Shown: positions 54,350-63,116, counted from the stretch's first letter. The stretch is 64,000 nt of DNA from an uncultured Prevotellaceae bacterium (GCA_946415645.1 CAMKTJ010000001.1:124001-188000); one strand, 5' to 3'. The notes: generated from the sequence alone by a model not told the origin. Translations and numbers: made by a program.

Positions 54350-55864
54350 TTATTGCAATGGGGTTAATGGGTATATGATATTGACGATAAAGATATTGGC
54401 GGCAAGGATGATGAGGTTCATCAGTAGTCCGATGCGCATGAAGTCGCTGAAACGATAGCCACCAGGGGCATAGACCAGCATGTGAGTGGGTGAGCCGATA
54501 GGAGTGGCAAAGCTACTGCTGACACTGATCATCAGGGCAATAAGGAAGGGGTAGGGCTCATAGCCCAGTTTCTCGGCCGCTTCGTACATGATGGGGAAGA
54601 ACATGGCACCTGCCGCGGTATTAGAGATGAACTCTGTGATAAATGTGGCAACAAAGCAAATAGCCGTCATCACCACGATGGGGTTGGTGCCGCAGACATT
54701 CAGGATGTTAAAGGCTAACCGCTCGGCAATGCCTGTCTTCTGGATGGCAAGACCCAGCACTACTGATCCGGCAAACACCATCAGGATATCCCAATTGATG
54801 GCCTTCATGGCCTGGTCGGGCGTACAGCAACGGAATAGGAGCATGGCAGCGGCGGCTAGGAAGGCGCACTGCAGCAGCGGCATAATACCCAAGGCTGAGA
54901 TCACTACCATCGTAATCATGATGAGCGAGGAAATAGCGGTGCCGCGTCCCACGTTGACGACTTCGTCGCCAAGAATCAGACTGTGTTCCTTGGATAATTC
55001 AATGATGGCCTTGGTCCGTCCCGCATAGAGCAGATGGTCACCGCCCATCAGAATTTCATTTTCATCGATAGACACAGGTGCATCATCGAAATGTCGCCAT
55101 TTCAAAAGGCTGCAGCCCTCTATATCGAACATACCGGCCTGACCAATCGTCTTTGCAATAAACGGATGGGTAGAGGGGACAATTAACTCCACCTTATATT
55201 CTACCGTATCCTCTGCGTCTGATTCAAGAGCCTTACGGTCTGGTAACAAACGGCGGAAGGCGATGATGCTGAGAACGCCTATGAAGAGGCAGAACAGACC
55301 GGGTATCGTCGTTGCCAACACGTTCATGACATGGCCCGTATGGTCAGTATAGAGTCCAGAGATAATCAGGTTAGGCGGTGTACCTATCAATGTGCATACG
55401 CCACCCATGCCAGAGGCATAGCTCAATGGTATCAGCAATTTCGAGGGTGAGATGCCCAATTTCTTGGACCACATCTTAACGATGCTAACAAAGAGGGCTA
55501 CCACCGTAGTGTTGCTAAGGAAGGAACTGAGTGCGGCTACCGGCAGCATCAGACGCATCACAGCCTTACTGTATGAATTGGGTTGACCCAGCAGGTTCTT
55601 GACAATCCATTGCAGTACACCCGTATGTGTCAGTCCTGCTACAACGACGAACAATACACCTATCACAACAACTGATCCGCTGCTAAAGCCCGAGAATGCC
55701 TCTTTGGCATCCAACACACCCGTCACGAAGAGTATGGCAATCGCTCCAAGGAATACCAGGTCGGAGCGCAGTTTCGTGAATAGCAGCACGCTGAACATCC
55801 CAATTACTGTAACGATGGTTATCCATGCATGGAGACTAAAGCCCAAGAACATTATTGTATCCAT
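54350..55864 (-). CDS. SLC13/DASS-type transporter with TrkA-C domain
   Basis: A 504-residue permease with about eleven helices and the family motif FLSNTTVVALFVSIV and CTLIGTPPNLIISGLY; the second repeat has FISNTAAGAMFFPIM and ATPIGSPTHMLVYAPGGY. Between the halves (about 225-290) is one TrkA-C (RCK-C) ligand-binding domain (GQAGMFDIEGCSLLKW). Such transporters move di- or tricarboxylates, sulfate or arsenite with sodium. Its place between the alarmone synthetase and the STAS-kinase suggests regulated uptake; the substrate is unknown. Confidence 0.85.
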   Translation of the reverse strand: MDTIMFLGFSLHAWITIVTVIGMFSVLLFTKLRSDLVFLGAIAILFVTGVLDAKEAFSGFSSGSVVVIGVLFVVVAGLTHTGVLQWIVKNLLGQPNSYSKAVMRLMLPVAALSSFLSNTTVVALFVSIVKMWSKKLGISPSKLLIPLSYASGMGGVCTLIGTPPNLIISGLYTDHTGHVMNVLATTIPGLFCLFIGVLSIIAFRRLLPDRKALESDAEDTVEYKVELIVPSTHPFIAKTIGQAGMFDIEGCSLLKWRHFDDAPVSIDENEILMGGDHLLYAGRTKAIIELSKEHSLILGDEVVNVGRGTAISSLIMITMVVISALGIMPLLQCAFLAAAAMLLFRCCTPDQAMKAINWDILMVFAGSVVLGLAIQKTGIAERLAFNILNVCGTNPIVVMTAICFVATFITEFISNTAAGAMFFPIMYEAAEKLGYEPYPFLIALMISVSSSFATPIGSPTHMLVYAPGGYRFSDFMRIGLLMNLIILAANIFIVNIIYPLTPLQ

Positions 55865-55874
55865 ATCGTGTATT

Positions 55875-56939
55875 TCATCTTAGATTTAGTTTATGCATAA
55901 ACGGCAGGTTCTTGGCCTGCTCTATCATCAGGTCGGCCAGCATGTAGTTGGTGTCGTTTTCTCCGTTGATGATATCGTAAAGTGATTTAAGGCCATCGCG
56001 TCCGCCGTCTTGTTTCAGTACATTGACCAGACAGAGATACTGCGGGGCTGTGTTGGAAGAGAGAATGTCCAGGTCGGTAATGGCCAGGTGCGAAAGTGCC
56101 AACTGATAGGCATCATCGCTGTTCTCGTCGATAAAGCGTTGTACATCTCCCAGAGTCTCCAGTCCGAAGGATTCCAGCACTGGCAGATAAGACATCATGG
56201 AGACAGGGAATATCTCTGCCTGATTGACGGCTGCAATGCGATGGTTCAGACGGTCGAAGGGTTGTAGCTCCAGATAGCTTCGGAATGTTTCCTGTGATAG
56301 TGGCACATCATCCAGCTTGCCACTCTTGACCAGTGCCAGCATCTGGCGACGGTAATCGGTGAGGACAGTACGCAGGCGACTGAACTCGTCATCCATCAGT
56401 TCCATCATACCCGCCAGGCGGCTGAACTGCCGCTTGTATTCGCTGGGAATCTTCACGTCACCCTTATAGCCGGTGTCGTGCTCGATGGTGGACCATACAT
56501 GCTGAAGGGCTGTGCGCATCTGTAGTTCGAAGCGCGGACCGCCCGTTTTTAAACGGCAGATATAGTGTAGCGAGTTATATCCGAAGGCATCCAGTTGATG
56601 CAGCTTGCGTTTATCCACACTCTCTTGCCAGTCTATATCAAAGATACGTTTGGCAAGGGCTGCCACCTTGTCAACCTCATCGGAATAGAAAGTGATGACG
56701 CGCAAGCCAATCAGGTCAGTTATATCGTTTATGTCCCTGTACTTGGCACCCTTTAGCTCCAGTTTTCCTGCCAGTGACTTCTCTGTCTTTACCCTGTGTT
56801 CCATGGCAGTGATGTAGATGCCCTGTTCGCTCAGGGCATTCTGTAACAGCCGACAAGCCTCGTCGGCTATCTGCTGCAGGCTAGGGCGCAGTTCGCGGAA
56901 CTGCCTGAGTAGCATCTCGCTATGAGAATCAAGGTTCAT
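55875..56939 (-). CDS. RelA/SpoT-domain alarmone (ppGpp) synthetase
   Basis: A small alarmone synthetase-like protein. The synthetase fold runs from about residue 45 to 170: KTEKSLAGKLELKGAKYRDI, DLIGLRVITFYSDEVDKV, AFGYNSLHYICRL and ELQMRTALQHVWSTIEHD carry the expected GTP- and ATP-site residues. No hydrolase or TGS/ACT domains are present. A further 180-residue helical extension is not recognised. A separate alarmone hydrolase heads the same array. Confidence 0.85.
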   Translation of the reverse strand: MNLDSHSEMLLRQFRELRPSLQQIADEACRLLQNALSEQGIYITAMEHRVKTEKSLAGKLELKGAKYRDINDITDLIGLRVITFYSDEVDKVAALAKRIFDIDWQESVDKRKLHQLDAFGYNSLHYICRLKTGGPRFELQMRTALQHVWSTIEHDTGYKGDVKIPSEYKRQFSRLAGMMELMDDEFSRLRTVLTDYRRQMLALVKSGKLDDVPLSQETFRSYLELQPFDRLNHRIAAVNQAEIFPVSMMSYLPVLESFGLETLGDVQRFIDENSDDAYQLALSHLAITDLDILSSNTAPQYLCLVNVLKQDGGRDGLKSLYDIINGENDTNYMLADLMIEQAKNLPFMHKLNLR

Positions 56940-56977
56940 ATAATTTCAACGATAACGTTAACGTAAACAATAACTAA
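56940..56977 (-). repeat. Junction microrepeat, ACGATAACGTTAACG type
   Basis: AACGATAACGTTAACGTAAAC lies between the STAS and synthetase genes. The same phrase lies at 63117-63150; a CGTTATAACGTTA variant is at 59670-59690. Confidence 0.65.
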
Positions 56978-57280
56978 TCACTTGTATTCGAAAATGTTAC
57001 TGAATCCCGTGATGGTGAAAATGGTGCGGACGTTGTCGTTGATACCTTTTATATAAACATGTCCACCCTTCTCCTGGGCGTTCTGCAGGATACCAAGGAA
57101 AATACGCAGACCGGCAGAAGAGATGTATTCCAGGTCGGTACAGTCAATGATGATGTCTTTCCCTTCCACATCGTTAAGCGGATTCATAGCCTTCTCGGTT
57201 TCTGCAGCAGCAGCTGTGTCGAGACTTCCTGCCAGATAGGCAACCATGTTGCCGTCTTGTTCTTTGATTGTTACGTTCAT
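56978..57280 (-). CDS. STAS-domain anti-anti-sigma factor
   Basis: A 100-residue SpoIIAA/RsbV-like protein with the phosphorylatable LEYISSAGLRIFL (Ser54/Ser55). In partner switching, an RsbW-type kinase phosphorylates such a serine and a SpoIIE-type phosphatase removes it. Both activities are encoded by the gene immediately upstream, 14 bp away, which makes this STAS protein the likely substrate. Confidence 0.92.
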   Translation of the reverse strand: MNVTIKEQDGNMVAYLAGSLDTAAAAETEKAMNPLNDVEGKDIIIDCTDLEYISSAGLRIFLGILQNAQEKGGHVYIKGINDNVRTIFTITGFSNIFEYK

Positions 57281-57305
57281 GGTAAAAATATGAATTATGT
57301 GTTAT
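57281..57305 (-). repeat. Junction microrepeat encoding the sensor C-terminus
   Basis: ATTCATAACACATAATTCAT encodes the last residues Ile-His-Asn-Thr and the stop of the sensor gene. Confidence 0.5.
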
Positions 57306-59661
57306 GAATTTTCTTTCTCAGTGTCAGTACATTCAGGTTGTTCATGCGCTCGTAGTTGATGGAATCCATATTCTGACGCATGATGTGTATGCCCAGACCG
57401 CCGATTCTACGTTCCTGGGCAGAAAGAGTGGTGTCCACTTCAGCCTGAACGGTGGGGTCGAAGGGCTTACCACTGTCTATGATGGTGAACTTCAGGCGTA
57501 CATCGTTTAAGGATGCCTCAACAGTTACGTTGCCATGATGTCCGGGCGGATAGGCGTATTTCATTACGTTGACCACAGCCTCTTCCACGGCCACTGTTAT
57601 CTGCATGGTAACGGCTTGGTCGAATCCTACGGTTTTGCAGATATCTTCAACAAAGGCATTTAGCTGTGGTACTTCCTGCGTGTCATTTGTCAGGACGATG
57701 CTCTTTTGCATTCTAACCTCGCTCTGCTGCTTGATATACTGTATGGCCATCATGGTCAGGTCATCGCTCTGTTCGGCATCGCCCACAAACTGGTGAACGG
57801 CATCAATCATTCTGTTGATAAGCAGCTGGGGTTCCTGCTGCCCGTCGGTGAGAGCCTGTTCTGCCACGTTGTTGACGCGCTCCATCTGGAACTGCTCACT
57901 ATTGGCATTCATGGCCTCGGTAAGTCCGTCGGTAAAGAGTAATATTGTGGTGCCGGTGAAGATATGTGCTTCCTGCAGCGTGTACTTCCATGTGGGCATG
58001 AAACCAACGGGGATGTTGGATTCGCAAGGCAATACGCCAACACCTGCGCCTACAAGTACTGGGGCATCATGTCCGGCATTACAGTAGTACAGTCGGCCTG
58101 TGGGCAGATCCAGTACACCAACGAAGAGCGTCACAAACATGTGCGTCTTGTTCATGTCGGCAATGGTCTTGTTCATAGTAGTCACAATGCGGTCTGGCAT
58201 GGACTCATGTGCGGAAACAGTTCGGAACGTAGAACGGGTGACTGCCATGAAAAGTGAGGCAGGCACGCCTTTGCCTGATACATCACCTATGCAGAAGAAC
58301 AGTTTCTCGTCTCGGAAGTAGAAGTCGAACAGATCGCCGCCTACTTCCTTGGCCGGTGTAAGTGATGCATAGAGCTGCACATCGTCACGGTCGTCCTTTG
58401 TGGGAAATTTCTCTGGCAGCATGCCCATCTGTATGGCACTGGCAATACGGAGGTCGCTCTCTATGGAGGCTTTCTGGGAGGTTGTTTGCTTCAGTTCTTC
58501 AATGTATCTTACTAGTGACTGCTGCATATTTCCGAATGAGTGGCTCAGCTGACCAATCTCATCAATGCGCTGGAAATCGGGTAATACAGCATCGAACTGT
58601 CCTGAGGCGATTGTCTCGGCCTCTTGAGCCAGTCTTCGCAAAGGATTCAACTCGCGAGTGATGATGCGGATAAACAGGTACAGCATCAGCAACAAGCCCA
58701 CGGCGACTATGGCCATTACTGTGTGGCGCAGGCGGTCGAAGCCGCTGAAGATGTCACTCTCAGGACAGACGATAGCCATTGAGCAGCCCGTCTTGCCAAG
58801 GGGCTTGTAGAAGACGTAACTGTCCTCACCATCTATCTTCATGCGTTTCATACCCTCCTCGCCGCGTTGCATGGCATAGCCTAAGGCAGTCAGGGCCGTA
58901 TCGGGGTGTTCCATTGTCTGGGTGAAGATGGTCTGACGGGTAATCTTCGTTGTATCCGGGTGTACAAAGTAAGTGCCGCCCCTGCCTATCATGATGCTGT
59001 AGGATCTGGGGTAGGGCTTTACGGCAGAAATGGTATGCGAAAGCCATGTGATGGAGAGGCTGGTATTGATGACGCCTATCATCTGATTCTGTTTGTTCTT
59101 GATGGGCACGCAGTAACTGGTCACCATATCATAGGTGTTGGTGGGCGCATCAAGATCCATATACGGTTCTGTCCAGCATGCTTGGTCCAGAAGTTTGGGC
59201 ATGAGATACCAGTCTATATAGAAGTACTTGTAGTGCTCACTGCCACCCTGTAAAGTGCGGATGCTGTCACCGACATGTTTTGTGTAGGCAGAGAAGTAGA
59301 GACCCTTATTCTTGAAGTAATAAGGTTCGAAAGCGATGGAACAACTATAGAAGTCAGGATTGTTTAGCAGCATACTGCGGCTATATACGAGCATAGAGTC
59401 GGCCTCTTCTGGATGCCGCAGCACTAACCATTTGGTCATGTTAGAGGCTACCTCTACACGGTTCAGGATACCTTCTACGCGTAGAGATGTATTATCCAGA
59501 ATCTGGGTGGCACGGTTGATAGCCTCCTTGCGCACAGCCTCACGGGCCTGGAAGAACAGGAAGCTTAGGGCAACAATAAAGATGATGGTAGCAAAGAGCA
59601 CCACCCACAGGCTGACCCTGACCGAGAGTTTACGACGGATATATTCGATAATCTTTTTCAT
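57295..59661 (-). CDS. Membrane sensor with SpoIIE phosphatase and RsbW-like ATPase
   Basis: A 788-residue protein. TM1 (about 16-36) and TM2 (about 315-337) flank a periplasmic Cache-like sensor (YYFKNKGLYFSAYTKH, GVINTSLSITWL). A HAMP segment follows (about 335-395), then a PP2C/SpoIIE domain (about 400-645; KEVGGDLFDFYF, IGDVSGKGVPASLFMAV, LLFTDGLTEAMN), then an anti-sigma-type HATPase domain (about 650-788; ITVAVEEAVVNVMKYAYP, GGLGIHIMRQNMD). Phosphatase and kinase for a STAS protein thus sit on one polypeptide. The 3' end lies in a junction repeat. Confidence 0.92.
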   Translation of the reverse strand: MKKIIEYIRRKLSVRVSLWVVLFATIIFIVALSFLFFQAREAVRKEAINRATQILDNTSLRVEGILNRVEVASNMTKWLVLRHPEEADSMLVYSRSMLLNNPDFYSCSIAFEPYYFKNKGLYFSAYTKHVGDSIRTLQGGSEHYKYFYIDWYLMPKLLDQACWTEPYMDLDAPTNTYDMVTSYCVPIKNKQNQMIGVINTSLSITWLSHTISAVKPYPRSYSIMIGRGGTYFVHPDTTKITRQTIFTQTMEHPDTALTALGYAMQRGEEGMKRMKIDGEDSYVFYKPLGKTGCSMAIVCPESDIFSGFDRLRHTVMAIVAVGLLLMLYLFIRIITRELNPLRRLAQEAETIASGQFDAVLPDFQRIDEIGQLSHSFGNMQQSLVRYIEELKQTTSQKASIESDLRIASAIQMGMLPEKFPTKDDRDDVQLYASLTPAKEVGGDLFDFYFRDEKLFFCIGDVSGKGVPASLFMAVTRSTFRTVSAHESMPDRIVTTMNKTIADMNKTHMFVTLFVGVLDLPTGRLYYCNAGHDAPVLVGAGVGVLPCESNIPVGFMPTWKYTLQEAHIFTGTTILLFTDGLTEAMNANSEQFQMERVNNVAEQALTDGQQEPQLLINRMIDAVHQFVGDAEQSDDLTMMAIQYIKQQSEVRMQKSIVLTNDTQEVPQLNAFVEDICKTVGFDQAVTMQITVAVEEAVVNVMKYAYPPGHHGNVTVEASLNDVRLKFTIIDSGKPFDPTVQAEVDTTLSAQERRIGGLGIHIMRQNMDSINYERMNNLNVLTLRKKIHNT

Positions 59662-59696
59662 TCGATATTACGTTATAACGTTACTTCGATATTTCG

Positions 59697-60701
59697 TCAT
59701 TTCGACAACTCTTCAAACGTCACTTCACGACTCAGCATCTTGTTCTCCAGCATGAGTCGACTGGCTTGCTGCACCATGTCGGGGCGCAGGCGGAACTCAC
59801 GTTTTTTAGATTCACGATCTACCTGCAGGCGTAGCACCTCCTTGAGCATCAGCCGTTGTATTACTCGGTTGGTGGCGACATTGTTTTTGTCGACGTATTG
59901 CATAACAATCTCCAGTGCCTCCTCTGGGTACTTGGCAGCCCACTCCCAGCCTTTACGGCTAGCCTGAGCGAAGCGGTGCGCCTGTTCCTTATGTTGGTTA
60001 TAGTATTCGCGTGTCATATAGACACCGTCTTCCTGTACGTTGTAACCGTGGTCACAGAATCGATAAACGTTCTTGTCGGTCATCTTGATGCCAGCCTGAA
60101 CCAACTGGTAGTACTCATTATAACTCATAGCTAACGTAGCATCAAGTGCACCGGAAACAAACAGGTTGACGTTCTGGGCAAAGCGCACCCACTGATAATC
60201 CAGATGTTCCTTGATGCTCATACAGATGGCCAGCTGTCCGAAGCCGACACTCCAGATACCTACGCGGGCACCTTTGTGGGTCAGTGGGTTTCTATCGCGG
60301 GAAGAGACAATGACCATTGCATTGTTCATAGATGTCTGAAGGATGTTTACCAAGGGGATGCCTCCGTCAACAATCTCCAGTGCCTGACAGACTTGCAGTG
60401 TTGTGGCCTGACACTCGTTGTTACGCAGGCGGCTCATGGCTGGCTGCGTGGCAGACGGATGTTCTATGCGCACCTTCACTCCCGCATCTCGGTAAAACCC
60501 TTTTGCCTCGGCAACGTAGTATCCGGCAAACTGGGCCTGTGCCGTCCATTGGGGCGTGAACACGATAGTCTCGTCCTGCGCCATTAGGAGTGAAGAATTA
60601 AGAGTGAAGAATGAAGAATTTGCTGCCGCACTGAAGAGTAGCAGCAGGGTTATCCACATGTGTAGTGGTACAAGTTTTATATGTAATGTATTCTTCTTCA
60701 T
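59697..60701 (-). CDS. NMT1/THI5-like periplasmic solute-binding protein
   Basis: A 334-residue periplasmic binding protein like those for thiamine-pyrimidine or nitrate/sulfonate (FTPQWTAQAQFAGYYVAEAK, MSYNEYYQLVQAG). No ABC permease or ATPase gene is nearby, so it probably serves as a sensor subunit for the adjacent membrane phosphatase. MKKNTLHIKL at 60701 is chosen as start; the upstream MKNEELNYQF is junction repeat. Within the signal peptide the residues NSSFFTLNSSLL are encoded by a phrase repeat (60586-60620), so the cleavage site is uncertain. Confidence 0.82.
   Translation of the reverse strand: MKKNTLHIKLVPLHMWITLLLLFSAAANSSFFTLNSSLLMAQDETIVFTPQWTAQAQFAGYYVAEAKGFYRDAGVKVRIEHPSATQPAMSRLRNNECQATTLQVCQALEIVDGGIPLVNILQTSMNNAMVIVSSRDRNPLTHKGARVGIWSVGFGQLAICMSIKEHLDYQWVRFAQNVNLFVSGALDATLAMSYNEYYQLVQAGIKMTDKNVYRFCDHGYNVQEDGVYMTREYYNQHKEQAHRFAQASRKGWEWAAKYPEEALEIVMQYVDKNNVATNRVIQRLMLKEVLRLQVDRESKKREFRLRPDMVQQASRLMLENKMLSREVTFEELSK
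60586..60620 (-). repeat. AGTGAAGAATTAAG phrase repeat inside the signal peptide region
   Basis: The intergenic-type phrase AGAGTGAAGAATGAAGAATT occurs inside the NMT1-like gene between the hydrophobic core and the mature start. Confidence 0.65.
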
Positions 60702-60745
60702 AAATTGATAATTTAATTCTTCATTCTTCACTCTTCACTTTTCAC
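60702..60745 (-). repeat. Junction microrepeat, AAAAGTGAAAAGTGAAGAG type
   Basis: This repeat encodes the last residues (Lys-Ser-Glu-Lys) and stop of the alarmone hydrolase and reaches the start of the binding-protein gene. Confidence 0.6.
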
Positions 60746-61319
60746 TTTTGAAGACTTGGTTGACAAGTTCTTCAAACTCCTTGTAGGCAAAGGTGTCTTT
60801 GAGTTCACTGAGCGCATTGGCCAATCCACGGTAGTGCCATTCATGATCCTTTCGGTCTTTGGAATGAAAGAGGTCCCAGAGCTTGTCGCCCTGCATAGCA
60901 TAGTCTCTGGCGATGGCTCTCATGTTGGAGAGTTTGTCGCCCAAGGCCACCATCTTAGCATCGAGTGGGGCACTGGCCAGTCGGTCCATGGCAGCCTGCT
61001 TGCGGGCACGCCAGTTTTCTACGCTGTCTGGTCTTTGGTGGGGCTCATCTGTCTCTGAAGCCACGAGTTCCGCCACATGGTCACCAAATTCGGTTCGAAT
61101 CTGCTCAATGGTTGTATTGGTGTCTTCTATGGTGTCATGTAGGGCCGCTGCAGCCAGTAGCTCCTGGTTGTTCGTCATGGTAGCCACTATCTCCACAGCC
61201 TCCATGGGATGAACGATATAGGGGAATCCCTTACCACGGCGTTCAGTCCCAGCATGTGCACGGACGGCGAACACGATGGCGCGGTCTAAGAGTTCTGTAT
61301 GTAGGGGCTTATTTACCAT
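60735..61319 (-). CDS. MESH1-like small alarmone hydrolase (HD domain)
   Basis: A 194-residue HD-domain protein like the SpoT hydrolase domain and MESH1, which remove pyrophosphate from (p)ppGpp. AVRAHAGTERRGKGFPYIVH, the HD pair His61-Asp62 in AALHDTIEDTNTTIEQI and ALGDKLSNMRAI (Asp128) are the manganese and nucleotide ligands. There is no synthetase domain. It is the first gene of the array; its promoter region carries a palindrome at 61343-61359. Confidence 0.88.
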   Translation of the reverse strand: MVNKPLHTELLDRAIVFAVRAHAGTERRGKGFPYIVHPMEAVEIVATMTNNQELLAAAALHDTIEDTNTTIEQIRTEFGDHVAELVASETDEPHQRPDSVENWRARKQAAMDRLASAPLDAKMVALGDKLSNMRAIARDYAMQGDKLWDLFHSKDRKDHEWHYRGLANALSELKDTFAYKEFEELVNQVFKSEK

Positions 61320-61342
61320 TTTCGTGCTATTAGTTTTGTTTT

Positions 61343-61359
61343 CATGATTCTAAATCATG
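61343..61359. promoter_or_regulatory. Candidate operator palindrome at the array promoter
   Basis: CATGATT-CTA-AATCATG is a perfect 7-bp inverted repeat overlapping the predicted transcription start (about 61355) of the alarmone-hydrolase array. Confidence 0.45.
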
Positions 61360-61361
61360 CA

Positions 61362-61369
61362 CAAATATA
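61362..61369 (-). promoter_or_regulatory. -7 element for the alarmone/partner-switching array
   Basis: TATATTTG on the minus strand, 42 bp before the ATG at 61319; no clear -33 TTTG. A second TATATTTG lies about 19 bp upstream. Confidence 0.5.
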
Positions 61370-61426
61370 CAGATTATTTTCAAATATAGACACAACAATC
61401 CCCTTATTTTTTAATTTGGTCTGATA

Positions 61427-62011
61427 TTAAATACGTACTTTCAGCCATTGGCAGAGGTACTCCACCTGCTCCCTGGTGTTACCCATGAAGATGGCGCACT
61501 CCTTGTGCCCTTCGAACTGTGGCTCCACACCATTCATGGCACTGAGGGCTGCCACAGTGACCAGTTCACGCTCAGCAGGGGTGAGTTGATCGGAAGCATA
61601 GATGTCGCCGAAGAGGTGCGACTTCATGTAATAATCTGCCTGCGGACAGAAGGTATAATCCCAAGGTGTGCCACCTTCATCGCGGGTTTGCATCTCGGTG
61701 CCCTGCTTCAGTGCCAAGGCGGCATCGTCCCATGTAGCGGGGCGTACGAAGGGTTTGCCATCGTTGTCCTCAATTCCATGTGCCTTGCGCTCTCCAATCA
61801 CCCGTTCCAGCACACCCAGCGCATTCAGCGAGCGGGGGAAACCCGTATAGGCATAGAGTTGCGAGAAGGCATCTTTCAATTCATTGACGGTTACTCCGCC
61901 GTCCAGTGCCTGGTGGATAGCAGGATCAAGGCGAACCAAATCGCCTCGGGCCTCCAGTGCGGCACAGGCACACAGTAACAGCATCCTTTGAGAAACGGGG
62001 TTTTGCTTCAT
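61427..62011 (-). CDS. Carboxymuconolactone decarboxylase-family protein
   Basis: A 194-residue all-helical CMD-fold protein made of two similar halves (LYAYTGFPRSLNALGVL; LVTVAALSAMNGVEPQFEGH). The CxxC of AhpD peroxidases is absent, so thiol peroxidase activity is unlikely and the role is unknown. It lies 38 bp downstream of the acyltransferase gene and upstream of the alarmone hydrolase promoter. Confidence 0.8.
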   Translation of the reverse strand: MKQNPVSQRMLLLCACAALEARGDLVRLDPAIHQALDGGVTVNELKDAFSQLYAYTGFPRSLNALGVLERVIGERKAHGIEDNDGKPFVRPATWDDAALALKQGTEMQTRDEGGTPWDYTFCPQADYYMKSHLFGDIYASDQLTPAERELVTVAALSAMNGVEPQFEGHKECAIFMGNTREQVEYLCQWLKVRI

Positions 62012-62049
62012 TTTTGCTTTCTTCAGATTTGCTTGTTATTGACTAATGA

Positions 62050-63114
62050 TTACTGCGGGAACCTTCCTATCAATTGCGGGATATAGCGGTTGATGATCTT
62101 GACACCAATACTTGCTATAATCAGGGTGATGAGGGCAGAGACAAAGGCTACCAGCACCTGGGGCTGCGTCCATCCCCAACTACTGAAGCTGCCCATCACC
62201 ACTTCCTGCATGAAATTCTTGTGCAGCAGATAAATGCCGATGGTGTTCTGGCCGATAAACAGCAGTATCTTCTTATTGAAGACCGGGGTATGCCAAGCTG
62301 GGCTTCTATACATGATGATGGAAAGTATAATCATGGCAACACTGCCGCTGAAGGCATTGAGGAACATCGTCGGGAGCGTGTTATGGCCTTTGAAAGCCAT
62401 AGAATCGAGCACCATCGAGTCGCCTTTCACCAGTATGCCAAAGCCCAGCAGGCCAAGAGCGAGGAAGAATCCCATCGTGAGCTGCGATAGCTTGGCTTCC
62501 CTCAGATGCTTAACTGCCGGCAGTATCAGATAGCCCGCCAGCATGTAACCGGTTGTTACAAACGATATGTCCAGACCCAATGGATAACCTATGAAGCCTG
62601 TCCCTGATGTAGGATGCGGATGCGGGAGTGCCAGTCCGACGGCAAAGAAAACCACGGCTGCCACGCCTATCCATACCTTTTTATATCTTTTTACCGACTG
62701 CAGGGATCTGAACAGTAGCTCTACCCACACGCGACTCAGAAACAGTACGGGCAGGTACCACAAAGAAGTGAGGGAGTGGGCTGTGACGAGGTTCTCGAAT
62801 GTTCCATAAAGCATGATGCCGAAGTTCTGGTACGAGAACCACGAATAGACTGCTGCAAAGATGATATATGGCACAAGGAGTGCCTTGAAATTCTTGATCA
62901 GGAATGCCCTAATGGTGCCTCGATTCATTACGTCTACCGGTTTAGTTACCATTCCCGACACCATAAAGAACAATGGCATGTGGAAGGAGTAGATAACCAA
63001 TCGCCATAGTGGCGTAGCCAAATTGTCTGTGGCATGCCCCATGATAACCAAGAAGATGGCCAGTCCTTTCACATAGTCCAGCTCTTCAATTCTTTGTTTT
63101 CTTATTTCGTTCAT
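62050..63114 (-). CDS. Membrane acyltransferase (acyltransferase 3 family)
   Basis: A 354-residue protein with about ten helices and the family opening RIEELDYVKGLAIFLVIMGH, where Asp and His belong to the conserved first-helix motif. Such proteins O-acetylate surface glycans or other carbohydrates across the inner membrane. Target unknown; no glycan cluster is adjacent. Confidence 0.85.
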   Translation of the reverse strand: MNEIRKQRIEELDYVKGLAIFLVIMGHATDNLATPLWRLVIYSFHMPLFFMVSGMVTKPVDVMNRGTIRAFLIKNFKALLVPYIIFAAVYSWFSYQNFGIMLYGTFENLVTAHSLTSLWYLPVLFLSRVWVELLFRSLQSVKRYKKVWIGVAAVVFFAVGLALPHPHPTSGTGFIGYPLGLDISFVTTGYMLAGYLILPAVKHLREAKLSQLTMGFFLALGLLGFGILVKGDSMVLDSMAFKGHNTLPTMFLNAFSGSVAMIILSIIMYRSPAWHTPVFNKKILLFIGQNTIGIYLLHKNFMQEVVMGSFSSWGWTQPQVLVAFVSALITLIIASIGVKIINRYIPQLIGRFPQ

Positions 63115-63116
63115 AA

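Noticed and set aside
61427..62011. AhpD-type peroxidase
   Set aside because: The CMD fold is present but the catalytic CxxC is missing.
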